Assembly (NCBI GenBank): GCA_905236225.1
Contig: CAJOPM010000162.1
Coordinates: 1 to 6,058, forward strand
DNA: 6,058 bases
Origin: an uncultured Eubacterium sp.
Lineage (GTDB): Bacteria > Bacillota > Clostridia > Lachnospirales > Lachnospiraceae
Direction: 5' to 3'
In this document: positions 1 through 6,058 of the stretch, one piece after another
How the letters are laid out: the number at the start of each line of letters is the position of its first letter
Numbering within the stretch: position 1 is the first letter of the stretch
Translations under genes and position numbers: made by a program
Notes under the pieces: model-generated
Told to the model about the DNA's origin: nothing
Database searches by the model: none
The model's input: the letters and a program-made list of their open reading frames with translations, nothing else

Positions 1-1017
1 CAGGTCGTTGAGTGTGATGTGCTTTTAACAAAGCTGCTTGAAGTTATACTTGATATCATGCAGAATAATCTTGATACAATAATGCCGGGATTTACGCATC
101 TCCAAAAAGCACAGCCTATAACACTTGCTCATCACTTAGGAGCTTATTTTGAGATGCTTAAAAGAGACAGATCAAGACTGTCTGATATATATGAGAGAAT
201 GAACTATTGCCCGCTTGGAAGCGGAGCTCTTGCAGGGACAACTTATAATCTTGACAGGGATTATACTTCCGGTGAGCTTGGATTTTACGGACCTATGCTT
301 AACTCAATAGACGGTGTTTCAGATAGGGATTATTGTTTGGAATTCTTATCGGCAGCTTCTATTATTATGATGCATCTTAGTAGATTTTCCGAAGAGATTA
401 TAATATGGAATACAAATGAATACAGGTTTGTGGAAATTGATGATGAGTATAGTACGGGCAGCAGTATTATGCCTCAGAAAAAAAATCCCGATATTGCAGA
501 ACTGGTAAGAGGTAAATGCGGGCGAGTTTACGGATCTCTTATGAGCTTACTCACCACCATGAAGGCACTTCCGCTTGCTTACAATAAAGATATGCAAGAA
601 GATAAGGAATTTACCTTTGATGCAGTGGATACGGTTAAGAGCTGTATTGAACTTTTTACAGGTATGCTTTCTACTATGAAATTTAATAAAGAGACAATGA
701 GAAAGAGCGCTAGCGGTGGGTTTACCAATGCTACGGATGCAGCTGATTATCTGGTGGTTAAGGGTGTGCCATTTAGAGATGCTCATACTATAATAGGAAA
801 AATCGTTTTATATTGCATAGATAAGGGAATTTCTATTGAAGATATGTCTTTAGATGAATTTAAAGGATTCTCAGAGTGTTTTGATGAGGATGTATTTGAT
901 GCTATCTCTATGGAGAGTTGTGTAAACAAACGCCTTACAGTCGGGGCACCCGGTAAAGAGGCAATGATTGATATTATTAACGCTCAAAAACAGTACTTAA
1001 GCGGCGAGGAACTCTAA
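1..1017 (+). CDS. argH: Argininosuccinate lyase, C-terminal three quarters (5' truncated by window edge)
   Basis: Cleaves argininosuccinate to arginine and fumarate, the last step of arginine biosynthesis; cytoplasmic and homotetrameric in the fumarase/aspartase superfamily. The frame is open from base 1, and the first residues (Gln-Val-Val) match the point just after the family's GRSRND segment, so about 115 N-terminal residues lie upstream; the family is usually about 455-460 residues and 338 are visible. The GTG at 19 is internal, not a start. FTHLQKAQPI (visible residues about 31-40) carries the His of the active-site T-H-x-Q-x-A-Q-P motif. GSSIMPQKKNP (bases 457-489) is the superfamily signature with the catalytic serine on the mobile loop. 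The C-terminal helical domain is complete and ends at a TAA. Nothing visible is broken. Whether argG lies upstream cannot be seen. The family assignment is very secure. Confidence 0.96.
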   Translation, partial: QVVECDVLLTKLLEVILDIMQNNLDTIMPGFTHLQKAQPITLAHHLGAYFEMLKRDRSRLSDIYERMNYCPLGSGALAGTTYNLDRDYTSGELGFYGPMLNSIDGVSDRDYCLEFLSAASIIMMHLSRFSEEIIIWNTNEYRFVEIDDEYSTGSSIMPQKKNPDIAELVRGKCGRVYGSLMSLLTTMKALPLAYNKDMQEDKEFTFDAVDTVKSCIELFTGMLSTMKFNKETMRKSASGGFTNATDAADYLVVKGVPFRDAHTIIGKIVLYCIDKGISIEDMSLDEFKGFSECFDEDVFDAISMESCVNKRLTVGAPGKEAMIDIINAQKQYLSGEEL

Positions 1018-1161
1018 TACAGATATCTCTATAAATCTTTGGTTACTGTAAAGTAAGTATTGTTTTTTTGAAAACAAAGTATTACTATTACTTATTGGAA
1101 AAACAAATGTCCACAACAGACGGACATTTTTGATTAAAGTATCTCAGATTGGAGGATTACT
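1018..1161 (+). promoter_or_regulatory. argH-asd intergenic region / asd leader
   Basis: This is an AT-rich 144-base gap. It contains a small AT-only hairpin (TTGTTTT at 1060-1066, AAAACAA at 1071-1077), the terminator-like hairpin at 1105-1131, and a strong GGAGG (1151-1155) placed 6 bases before the asd ATG. If asd has its own promoter it must be in the upstream AT-rich half, but I find no convincing -35/-10 pair. TTGAAA (1068-1073) has only a poor partner, CTTATT (1091-1096), 17 bases on. The region is too short for a lysine riboswitch, and no T-box elements are recognisable. Confidence 0.35.
1105..1131 (+). terminator. Hairpin with short T-run, probable terminator after argH
   Basis: AAATGTCC (1105-1112) pairs perfectly with GGACATTT (1122-1129) around a 9-base loop. 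The stem's own Ts run into two more, giving TTTTT (1127-1131) before a G. A-rich sequence at 1099-1103 precedes it, so it may also work weakly in reverse. It lies 88 bases after the argH stop and only 30 bases before the asd start. That leaves no room for a normal promoter between hairpin and asd, so it could instead act as a leader attenuator of an asd transcript begun further upstream. The T-run is short, hence moderate confidence. Confidence 0.5.
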
Positions 1162-2247
1162 ATGAGTGAGAAGTTAAGAGTTGGAATTTTAGGCGGAACA
1201 GGTATGGTAGGACAAAGATTTATATCTTTGCTTGATAATCATCCGTGGTTTGAAGTAACTACTATAGGAGCCAGTCCAAGAAGTGCAGGAAAGACTTACG
1301 AAGAGGCCGTAGGAGATAGATGGAAATTAGAAAAGCCTATGCCAAACGGCGTAAAGAATATAGTTGTTAAGAATGTTAATGATGTAGAAGAAATCGCATC
1401 AGAGGTTGACTTTGTATTTAGCGCAGTTGATATGTCTAAAGAAGAAATCAAGAAAATCGAAGAAGACTACGCTAAGACAGAGACTCCGGTTGTATCTAAC
1501 AACAGCGCGCATCGCTGGACTGAGGACGTTCCTATGGTAGTTCCTGAGATTAATCCGGAACATATAGAAGTAATAGAGTTTCAGAAGCAGCGTCTTAAAA
1601 CAAAGAGAGGATTTATTGCTGTTAAGCCGAATTGTTCGATTCAAGCATACGCACCGGCGCTTACTGCATGGAAAGAATATGAGCCTTATGAGGTTGTTGC
1701 ATCTACTTATCAGGCAATAAGTGGAGCAGGAAAGACATTTAAAGATTGGCCCGAGATGGAAGGAAATATTATACCTTTTATCAGTGGTGAAGAAGAAAAG
1801 AGTGAAAGAGAGCCGCTTAGACTGTGGGGAAAGATTCAGGGAGGAGTGATTGTTCCGGCAAACGGACCGGTTATTACAAGCCAGTGTATCAGAGTCCCTG
1901 TTCTTTATGGACATACGGCATCTGTTTTTGTGAAATTCAAAAAGGAGCCAACCAAAGAACAACTTATAAAAGCGCTTAGAGAGTTTTCCGGAGAACCGCA
2001 AGCGCTTAAGCTTCCAAGTGCTCCCGAGCATTATATTCAGTATTTAGAGGATGATAACAGACCGCAGGTTGCCAAAGATGTTAACTTTGGCAACGGAATG
2101 GGTGTGAGCATAGGCAGACTTAGAAAAGACAGTGTCTATGATTGGAAGTTTATAGGACTGGCACATAATACGATAAGAGGCGCAGCAGGCGGTGCAGTGC
2201 TTTGTGCAGAACTCTTAAAGGCTAAAGGATACATCAATAAAAAGTAA
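1162..2247 (+). CDS. asd: Aspartate-semialdehyde dehydrogenase (archaeal/fungal-type subfamily)
   Basis: Makes L-aspartate 4-semialdehyde from aspartyl phosphate with NADPH; a branch-point step for lysine/diaminopimelate, threonine and methionine; cytoplasmic. The 361-residue protein starts at an ATG 6 bases after GGAGG. Its N-terminal Rossmann domain has the GGTGMVGQRF dinucleotide-binding loop (residues 11-20). The catalytic cysteine is Cys158 in KPNCSIQ, followed by Gln184 in STYQAISGAGK. The acid/base histidine is His251 in RVPVLYGHT. The C terminus returns to the NADP-binding domain with LAHNTIRGAAGG. The PNCSIQ context and length fit the subfamily first described from archaea and fungi, which also occurs in many Clostridia, rather than the E. 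coli-type enzyme. All key residues are present. The next gene starts 17 bases after the stop, so co-transcription is likely. Function is secure; subfamily placement is from motif memory. Confidence 0.95.
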   Translation: MSEKLRVGILGGTGMVGQRFISLLDNHPWFEVTTIGASPRSAGKTYEEAVGDRWKLEKPMPNGVKNIVVKNVNDVEEIASEVDFVFSAVDMSKEEIKKIEEDYAKTETPVVSNNSAHRWTEDVPMVVPEINPEHIEVIEFQKQRLKTKRGFIAVKPNCSIQAYAPALTAWKEYEPYEVVASTYQAISGAGKTFKDWPEMEGNIIPFISGEEEKSEREPLRLWGKIQGGVIVPANGPVITSQCIRVPVLYGHTASVFVKFKKEPTKEQLIKALREFSGEPQALKLPSAPEHYIQYLEDDNRPQVAKDVNFGNGMGVSIGRLRKDSVYDWKFIGLAHNTIRGAAGGAVLCAELLKAKGYINKK

Positions 2248-2250
2248 ACA

Positions 2251-2264
2251 GAGAGGAGATTGTG
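2251..2264 (+). promoter_or_regulatory. Ribosome binding site that decides the start of the 2265 gene
   Basis: AGGAG (2254-2258) lies 6 bases before the ATG at 2265 but only 3 bases before an in-frame GTG at 2262. The spacing favours the ATG, so the protein begins Met-Lys-Leu-Leu and not Met-Met-Lys. Confidence 0.75.
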
Positions 2265-3287
2265 ATGAAATTATTAAAAAAAATAGAGGCATTATTTGCA
2301 GCAGCAACTTTGATGGTAGGTGTTGCATTCCCGCTCTCGGTTGCTGCCGACACTCAGACAGAGAGCAATAATATTACAGTTTATGTTACAGTAAGTGACG
2401 CAGGAGTGTTTGTTACAGACAAGAACGGAGAATATGTTGTAAGAGATGAAATAACTCTTAGCGGTCAGGATAATTATACGCTTATTGATGTTATGACAAA
2501 GCTTCATGAAGATTACTATGTAGAAGGCGCATCCGGATTTGGCTATTCTGATGACTATGGAAGCGGAAACCTGGTTAACAAATTATGGGGCGAGGATACT
2601 TCGTTAGTAGGATTCTATGTGAATGACAAGATGGCATGGAGTCTTGATGATGCGGTTGAAGACGGGGCTGATATTGATTTCTTTATCTATGATGATTCAG
2701 GTAACTATGAAAGCTATACCTATTTTAATAAAAAGAGCATGACTGTTAATGCAGGTGATAAAGTAGAGCTTAACTTATATCATTATGAGTATGATGAGAA
2801 CTATAATGCAATTGTAGCGCCGGTTAGCGGAGCTGATTTATATATTAACGGAGAGGCAGTTGATGTAGAGGCAACTACCGATGATAATGGTTATGTATCT
2901 ATAACAACAAGCAATCCCGGAGTATATATATATTCAGCTGTTAAATATAATGAGGATGGCTCTACGGCAATTACTGCACCGTACTGTGTGGTAAAGGTTG
3001 TCGGAAAGCAAAGCTTTAATGTATCTAAGTTAAAGAAGACTTACAAGGCATCAGCGCTTAAAAAGAAGAAAAAGACATTTAAGCTGGAGGCAGATGCGGC
3101 CACTTCTGTTACTTTTAAAAAGATTTCGGGATCTAAAAAGCTTTCAATAAATAAAAAAGGCAAGGTTACTGTAAAGAAGAATACAAAAGCCGGAAAGTAC
3201 AAAATGACGATTAGCGCTACGGCTGCGGCAAGTGATATTTACAATAAAACAACAATAAAGAAACAGGTTGTAGTAACCGTTAAATAA
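2265..3287 (+). CDS. Secreted DUF4430-like protein with lysine-rich Ig-like C-terminal domain
   Basis: Not a named gene. The 340-residue exported protein has a Sec signal peptide (residues 1-28: KLLKK n-region, hydrophobic core, likely cut after SVAA before Asp29). Residues about 36-144 resemble DUF4430/Transcob_C: a TLIDVMTKLH helix (73-81), YGSGNLVNKLWG (98-109), VGFYVND (115-121) and a closing DGADIDFFIYDD (133-144), matching the family's 'vfDiL...VNG...v.dGD.i.w.Y' pattern. Residues about 155-247 form a probable beta-sandwich with a VSGADLYINGE and TDDNGYVSI pattern. Residues about 249-340 are a lysine-rich, arginine-free repeat-like domain (KVTVKKNTKAGKYKM) typical of Lachnospiraceae surface proteins. 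I infer that it binds anionic wall polymer, as there is no LPXTG, transmembrane tail or lipobox. It lies 17 bases after asd and upstream of a second DUF4430 gene. The ligand is unknown; a cobalamin or other small-molecule role is inferred from domain kinship. Confidence 0.8.
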   Translation: MKLLKKIEALFAAATLMVGVAFPLSVAADTQTESNNITVYVTVSDAGVFVTDKNGEYVVRDEITLSGQDNYTLIDVMTKLHEDYYVEGASGFGYSDDYGSGNLVNKLWGEDTSLVGFYVNDKMAWSLDDAVEDGADIDFFIYDDSGNYESYTYFNKKSMTVNAGDKVELNLYHYEYDENYNAIVAPVSGADLYINGEAVDVEATTDDNGYVSITTSNPGVYIYSAVKYNEDGSTAITAPYCVVKVVGKQSFNVSKLKKTYKASALKKKKKTFKLEADAATSVTFKKISGSKKLSINKKGKVTVKKNTKAGKYKMTISATAAASDIYNKTTIKKQVVVTVK

Positions 3288-3304
3288 TTAAGCGCAGTGT
3301 AAGC

Positions 3305-3347
3305 AATCCCCCCGCTTCAAAAGCGTAAGCTTTAAGCGGGGCGGATT
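3305..3347 (+). promoter_or_regulatory. Long intergenic hairpin, possible terminator, attenuator or RNA-stability element
   Basis: The outer stem AATCC (3305-3309) pairs with GGATT (3343-3347), with one bulged C at 3342. CCCCGCTT (3310-3317) pairs with AAGCGGGG (3334-3341). After a CA bulge, AAAGC (3320-3324) pairs with GCTTT (3329-3333) around a GTAA tetraloop. That is 18 base pairs, by far the strongest fold seen in the non-coding parts of the window. No T-run follows it, so it is not a standard intrinsic terminator. It sits 18 bases after the stop of the upstream gene and about 50 before the next start, where it could reduce read-through or protect the upstream mRNA's 3' end. Confidence 0.6.
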
Positions 3348-3364
3348 CTGAATGTCCGCTTTAT
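3341..3364 (+). terminator. Alternative hairpin competing with the upstream stem
   Basis: GCGGA (3341-3345) pairs with TCCGC (3355-3359) around a 9-base loop and is followed by TTTAT. It reuses bases 3341-3345 of the larger hairpin, so the two cannot form together. In addition CCGCTT (3356-3361) could pair with AAGCGG (3334-3339). The T-run is weak and the stem is short, so a terminator role is only possible. Confidence 0.3.
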
Positions 3365-3399
3365 CATTACAAATAAGACGCTTGAGGTGAGTTAGACAT

Positions 3400-4803
3400 A
3401 TGGAGACTAAAATATTCTTGAAATATACGATATATCGTATTATGTCTGCGCTCTTTTTGAGCGTCTTTTTTGCTGTCTATATTTGTGTTCCGGTATATGC
3501 CGATCAGACTATGGATGATAAGATTAAAGAATCATCCCAATATGTATATAATATGAATGATAATCCGGGATATACTGATATATGGAATGTAATTGCGCTT
3601 AAAAGATATGGATATGAGCTAAGTGATGAATACACAGGTTTGTTTTATAAAAATATTGTAACTTATCTTAAGCAAAAAGACTGGAACATTACAAGCACAA
3701 CTTACAGTGATTATTCTAAGATAATTTTAGGGCTTACCGCTGTTGGTGTTGATGCCCGGGATGTTGCTGGACATAATCTGTTTTATTATTTGTCGGATTT
3801 TAAAAATGTGGCAAAACAAGGAATAAATGGAGTGGATTATGCGCTTATAGCGCTTAATTCAAATGATTTATATGAAATATCAATAAACGCCGATGCTACA
3901 GTTCAAAACAGCGAGGATATGATGATTGAATATATTCTCGGTAAAGAGCTAGACGGTGGAGGATGGGCATTGTCAGGAACAAGCGCTGATTCCGATATAA
4001 CGGCTATTACGTTGATTGCACTTTCATCTTATTACGGCAGTGATGATAAGATAACTGCTGCAGTTGATAGAGCAATTGATGTGCTCTCTTTACTGCAGCA
4101 AGATGATGGAAGTTATAAAGCAAGGTATACAGGGCAAAGCGTTAAGACTGCAGAAAGCTGCGCGCAGGTGCTTACAGCGCTTAGCGCACTTGGCATTGAT
4201 GGTAAAAAGGATGCAAGATTTGTTAAAGATGGCAAAAGCTTGATTGATGCTTTATTATCATTTTCTTTAGAAGATGGAAGTTATAGTCATGTATTAGAAG
4301 GAGATACAAATAACATTGCGACAACGCAGGCTTTTTATGCATTTGTTTCGTATTATAGAATGATCGAGAATAAGACCTTTTTATTTGATATGAGCGACGT
4401 TGCGCTTGTAAGCGGAGAAGATATAGAGATTGAAGAGGTATCTGAGGATTACGAAACTGAGAATGATACGCAAAATGAGGGTACAGTTAAGGACGAAGAA
4501 GTAGATGCGTCGCAAGATGATGAGCTTAGCAAGATTGAATCGCCCTCGGTAGATGCCACTATTAATACTGACTTAACAAAAGAAAACACAGATGAAAATA
4601 CTGAGAAAGAAGATGATACTGCTACCTCCGGCTGGCAATTTAGCGGAGAGGATTATCTGATAGATGAAGATGATGAGAATATTATGATGACAGATAACGA
4701 ACATAATAATAATATTGTTATTATTATCGGAATCGCGGCTGCAATTGCAGGAGCGGGATATGCATTTATATTTAGAGATAATGCTGCGGGGAATAACCAA
4801 TGA
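3400..4803 (+). CDS. Secreted, C-terminally anchored alpha/alpha-barrel (prenyltransferase/squalene-oxidase-repeat-like) protein
   Basis: Not a named gene; 467 residues. The ATG follows GAGGTGA (3384-3390) by 9 bases. A Sec signal peptide covers residues 1-34 (core IMSALFLSVFFAVYICVPV, likely cut VYA/DQ). Residues about 40-325 show repeated helix pairs of the terpene-cyclase/cobalamin-binding alpha/alpha-barrel kind: YTDIWNVIALKRYG (58-71), YSDYSKIILGLTAVGVD (102-118), then three clear turn motifs, DGGGW (185-189), DDGSY (235-239) and EDGSY (291-295), each followed by a helix such as DITAITLIALSSYY or AESCAQVLTALSALG. Residues about 335-435 are a long acidic, Thr/Asn-rich spacer. Residues 438-457 are a transmembrane helix with a short tail, so the barrel is held outside the cell on a stalk. 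The next gene overlaps by 4 bases. A cyclase activity is unlikely outside the cell; ligand binding, as in intrinsic factor, is my inference. Confidence 0.82.
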   Translation: METKIFLKYTIYRIMSALFLSVFFAVYICVPVYADQTMDDKIKESSQYVYNMNDNPGYTDIWNVIALKRYGYELSDEYTGLFYKNIVTYLKQKDWNITSTTYSDYSKIILGLTAVGVDARDVAGHNLFYYLSDFKNVAKQGINGVDYALIALNSNDLYEISINADATVQNSEDMMIEYILGKELDGGGWALSGTSADSDITAITLIALSSYYGSDDKITAAVDRAIDVLSLLQQDDGSYKARYTGQSVKTAESCAQVLTALSALGIDGKKDARFVKDGKSLIDALLSFSLEDGSYSHVLEGDTNNIATTQAFYAFVSYYRMIENKTFLFDMSDVALVSGEDIEIEEVSEDYETENDTQNEGTVKDEEVDASQDDELSKIESPSVDATINTDLTKENTDENTEKEDDTATSGWQFSGEDYLIDEDDENIMMTDNEHNNNIVIIIGIAAAIAGAGYAFIFRDNAAGNNQ

Positions 4804-5906
4804 AGAAGCTGATATTGACTATAATAATGATGTTTTGCATTATGCTGACGGTAAGCTGCAGTAATGCAGATGATAATACATATTCTGCCTTTAGCGATGA
4901 TGTGTCAAATATAGAAGTGGATATTCCAAGTGACGGTATAATCCCTAAAGAAACCTTTGATAAAATTGCCGGAACAAATAAAACGCTGTATTGTAACAAA
5001 GAAGATGAAAATGACATTTCGTACACATGGGTTTTTAACGGGGAAGATATTGTTAACAGCCAAGAACAGAACCTTCTGATAGATTTCGAGAGCGATAATT
5101 TAGAAGAAAAGAAAAGCGAGGCAGATAATGCCACTGCAGCACTTAAGCTTACTTTACATAATGAAAATCTGATTTGCCCATGTAACCTGATAATAAAATT
5201 AAATAGCAAATGGGATGAAAAGAAGGTATTACTTCTTAAAGAGCAAAACAGCCGGTTGGCCAAGGTAAGCGATGTGACTATTGATACAGATGATAAGACC
5301 ACTACATTATCTATGACCCTTCCTATAAGCTATGGAGAGTTTTATTTAATGGGTGGAGAGGAGGAATCTGAACTATCGGCCGGCAAGAGTGACGATAATG
5401 CATCATCGGATGAGATTACAGACAGTGATGGAGGCGCAGCAGAATCTGATAACAAAAACGAAACTTCTGATAGCTCAAACGAAAGCAAAGATTATAGTGA
5501 CAGTGACAATAAAGATGTGCAAACTTGCAGTATTTCAATAGATTGTAAGAGCGTACTTAATAATATGGATTCGCTAAATGCAGCAAAGAAAAAATATATA
5601 CCCAAAGATGGTGTAATATTAGATATAGATAATTTTGAATTTGAGGCAAATGAGAGCGTATTTGATATATTAAAGCGCGCATGCAAAGAAAATGGTGTTG
5701 CAATGGAGTATTCATCATCTATCACCTATAATACAGCATATGTAGAAGGTATAGGTCAATTATATGAATTTGATTGCGGCTCATTATCCGGCTGGGAATA
5801 CTGTGTAAATGGGTATTATCCTAACTATGGATGTGCAGAATATAAGGTTGAAGACAAAGATGTGATTAAATGGCGCTATACCTGCAACCTTGGAGAAGAC
5901 CTTTGA
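4800..5906 (+). CDS. Lipoprotein with C-terminal cysteine-rich DUF4430 domain
   Basis: Not a named gene; 368 residues. The ATG overlaps the previous stop (ATGA), with a modest GGGGA (4788-4792) upstream, so translational coupling is likely. Residues 1-20 are a lipoprotein signal ending in LTVSC, with Cys20 as the probable lipidated residue. Residues about 37-185 form a beta-rich domain (IPKETFDKIAGTNKTL, YTWVFNGEDI), a type I associate with Clostridia surface proteins but cannot name. Residues about 186-240 are a Ser/Asp/Asn-rich flexible linker. Residues about 268-365 are a DUF4430/Transcob_C-like domain: ESVFDILKRACKENG (285-299), SGWEYCVNGYYPNYG (330-344), EDKDVIKWRYTCNLGED (351-367). Cysteines 326, 335, 345 and 362 cluster there, unusually many for the family as I know it. 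It probably works with the barrel protein before it and the transporter gene after it, which starts on its last base. Confidence 0.83.
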   Translation: MKKLILTIIMMFCIMLTVSCSNADDNTYSAFSDDVSNIEVDIPSDGIIPKETFDKIAGTNKTLYCNKEDENDISYTWVFNGEDIVNSQEQNLLIDFESDNLEEKKSEADNATAALKLTLHNENLICPCNLIIKLNSKWDEKKVLLLKEQNSRLAKVSDVTIDTDDKTTTLSMTLPISYGEFYLMGGEEESELSAGKSDDNASSDEITDSDGGAAESDNKNETSDSSNESKDYSDSDNKDVQTCSISIDCKSVLNNMDSLNAAKKKYIPKDGVILDIDNFEFEANESVFDILKRACKENGVAMEYSSSITYNTAYVEGIGQLYEFDCGSLSGWEYCVNGYYPNYGCAEYKVEDKDVIKWRYTCNLGEDL

Positions 5907-6058
5907 TGAAAAGAAATTATTTTTCGGATTTTAATCCTATTGTAAATATAATATATTTCGTGATTGTAATTTTAGTAAGCGTTATATTTACAAATCCCTT
6001 TTTGCTTATAATTTCAATTGTCTTTGGAAGTATCTATTTATATCAGTTGTCAGGGATG
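5906..6058 (+). CDS. ECF-type transporter transmembrane (T) component, N-terminal part (3' truncated by window edge)
   Basis: The frame is open from an ATG at 5906 (TGATG, sharing one base with the previous stop) to the window end, 51 codons. GGAG (5892-5895) lies 10 bases upstream inside the preceding gene. The sequence begins MKRNYFSDFNPIVNIIYF and continues with two hydrophobic stretches (residues about 13-28 and 32-47) separated by FTNP. This matches the start of EcfT/CbiQ-family proteins, which typically read 'F.HP.vnf.yf..v......HP...iS....i.Y...l.G'. EcfT joins the two ATPases to the substrate-binding S component of energy-coupling factor vitamin and metal importers. The diagnostic Ala-Arg-Gly-type coupling motifs lie beyond the window, so the family call rests on this N-terminal pattern and the operon context. 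The EcfA and S-component genes would be expected downstream. Confidence 0.72.
   Translation, partial: MKRNYFSDFNPIVNIIYFVIVILVSVIFTNPFLLIISIVFGSIYLYQLSGM

Noticed and set aside
1068..1096. Promoter TTGAAA / CTTATT upstream of asd
   Set aside because: The spacing of 17 is right but the -10 match is poor and such pairs are common by chance in AT-rich DNA.
1399..2031. 210-codon minus-strand open frame inside asd
   Set aside because: It is a shadow of a clearly coding + strand gene with conserved catalytic motifs; the translation has no domain-like pattern and no ribosome binding site was evident.
3057..3078. Poly-A/AAG tract encoding a lysine run, possible phase-variable slippage site
   Set aside because: The A-runs are interrupted by G and none is longer than five bases; the lysine-rich composition of the whole domain explains it.
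3288..3399. Cobalamin riboswitch ahead of the barrel gene
   Set aside because: The gap is only 112 bases and no B12-box-like element is recognisable; cobalamin riboswitches are normally about 200 bases. Its absence weakens, but does not exclude, the cobalamin idea.
1970..4190. Recurring GCGCTTA/AGCGCTTA words across the coding regions
   Set aside because: Most occurrences are in-frame GCG CTT (Ala-Leu) codons, so codon preference explains them rather than a repeat family or recognition site.
4772..5302. 176-codon minus-strand open frame across the junction of the barrel and lipoprotein genes
   Set aside because: It is antisense to two overlapping coding genes with good protein features; its hydrophobic Ser/Leu-rich translation is what antisense of acidic Asp/Glu/Asn-rich codons produces.
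5353..5541. 62-codon + strand frame inside the lipoprotein gene
   Set aside because: It lies in the low-complexity Ser/Asp linker region in another frame, with no protein-like composition.

Overview
The window looks like chromosomal DNA from an anaerobic Gram-positive bacterium of the Clostridia, most likely the Lachnospiraceae. The evidence is low-to-moderate GC content, strong GGAGG-type ribosome binding sites, many surface proteins with Sec or lipoprotein signals, and a lysine-rich Ig-like C-terminal domain of the kind common in that family. All genes lie on the + strand. The taxonomic call comes from sequence style, not from a marker gene.

Region 1 (1-2247) is amino-acid biosynthesis. 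It opens inside argH (argininosuccinate lyase, 5' end cut off by the window edge). A 144-base AT-rich gap with a terminator-like hairpin follows, then a complete asd (aspartate-semialdehyde dehydrogenase of the archaeal/fungal-type subfamily).

Region 2 (2265-6058) encodes exported proteins leading into a transporter. Seventeen bases after asd comes a secreted protein with a DUF4430-like domain and a lysine-rich C-terminal domain. After a 112-base gap holding a long, strong hairpin come three tightly packed genes. The first is a secreted, C-terminally membrane-anchored protein resembling the alpha/alpha-barrel of prenyltransferase/squalene-oxidase-repeat and cobalamin-binding proteins. The second is a lipoprotein ending in a cysteine-rich DUF4430 domain (4-base overlap). 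The third is the start of an integral membrane protein resembling the T component of an energy-coupling factor (ECF) transporter (1-base overlap), cut by the window end.

The main point of interest is this second set. Animal intrinsic factor and transcobalamin join an alpha/alpha-barrel to a small beta domain of the DUF4430/Transcob_C type, with cobalamin held between them. Here the same two kinds of domain are on separate, surface-anchored proteins in overlapping genes and lead directly into an ECF-type transporter. I infer a ligand-capture and uptake system for cobalamin or another small hydrophobic or vitamin-like molecule. The ligand is not proven: no cobalamin riboswitch is recognisable in the window, and the ATPase and S-component genes would lie beyond its end.
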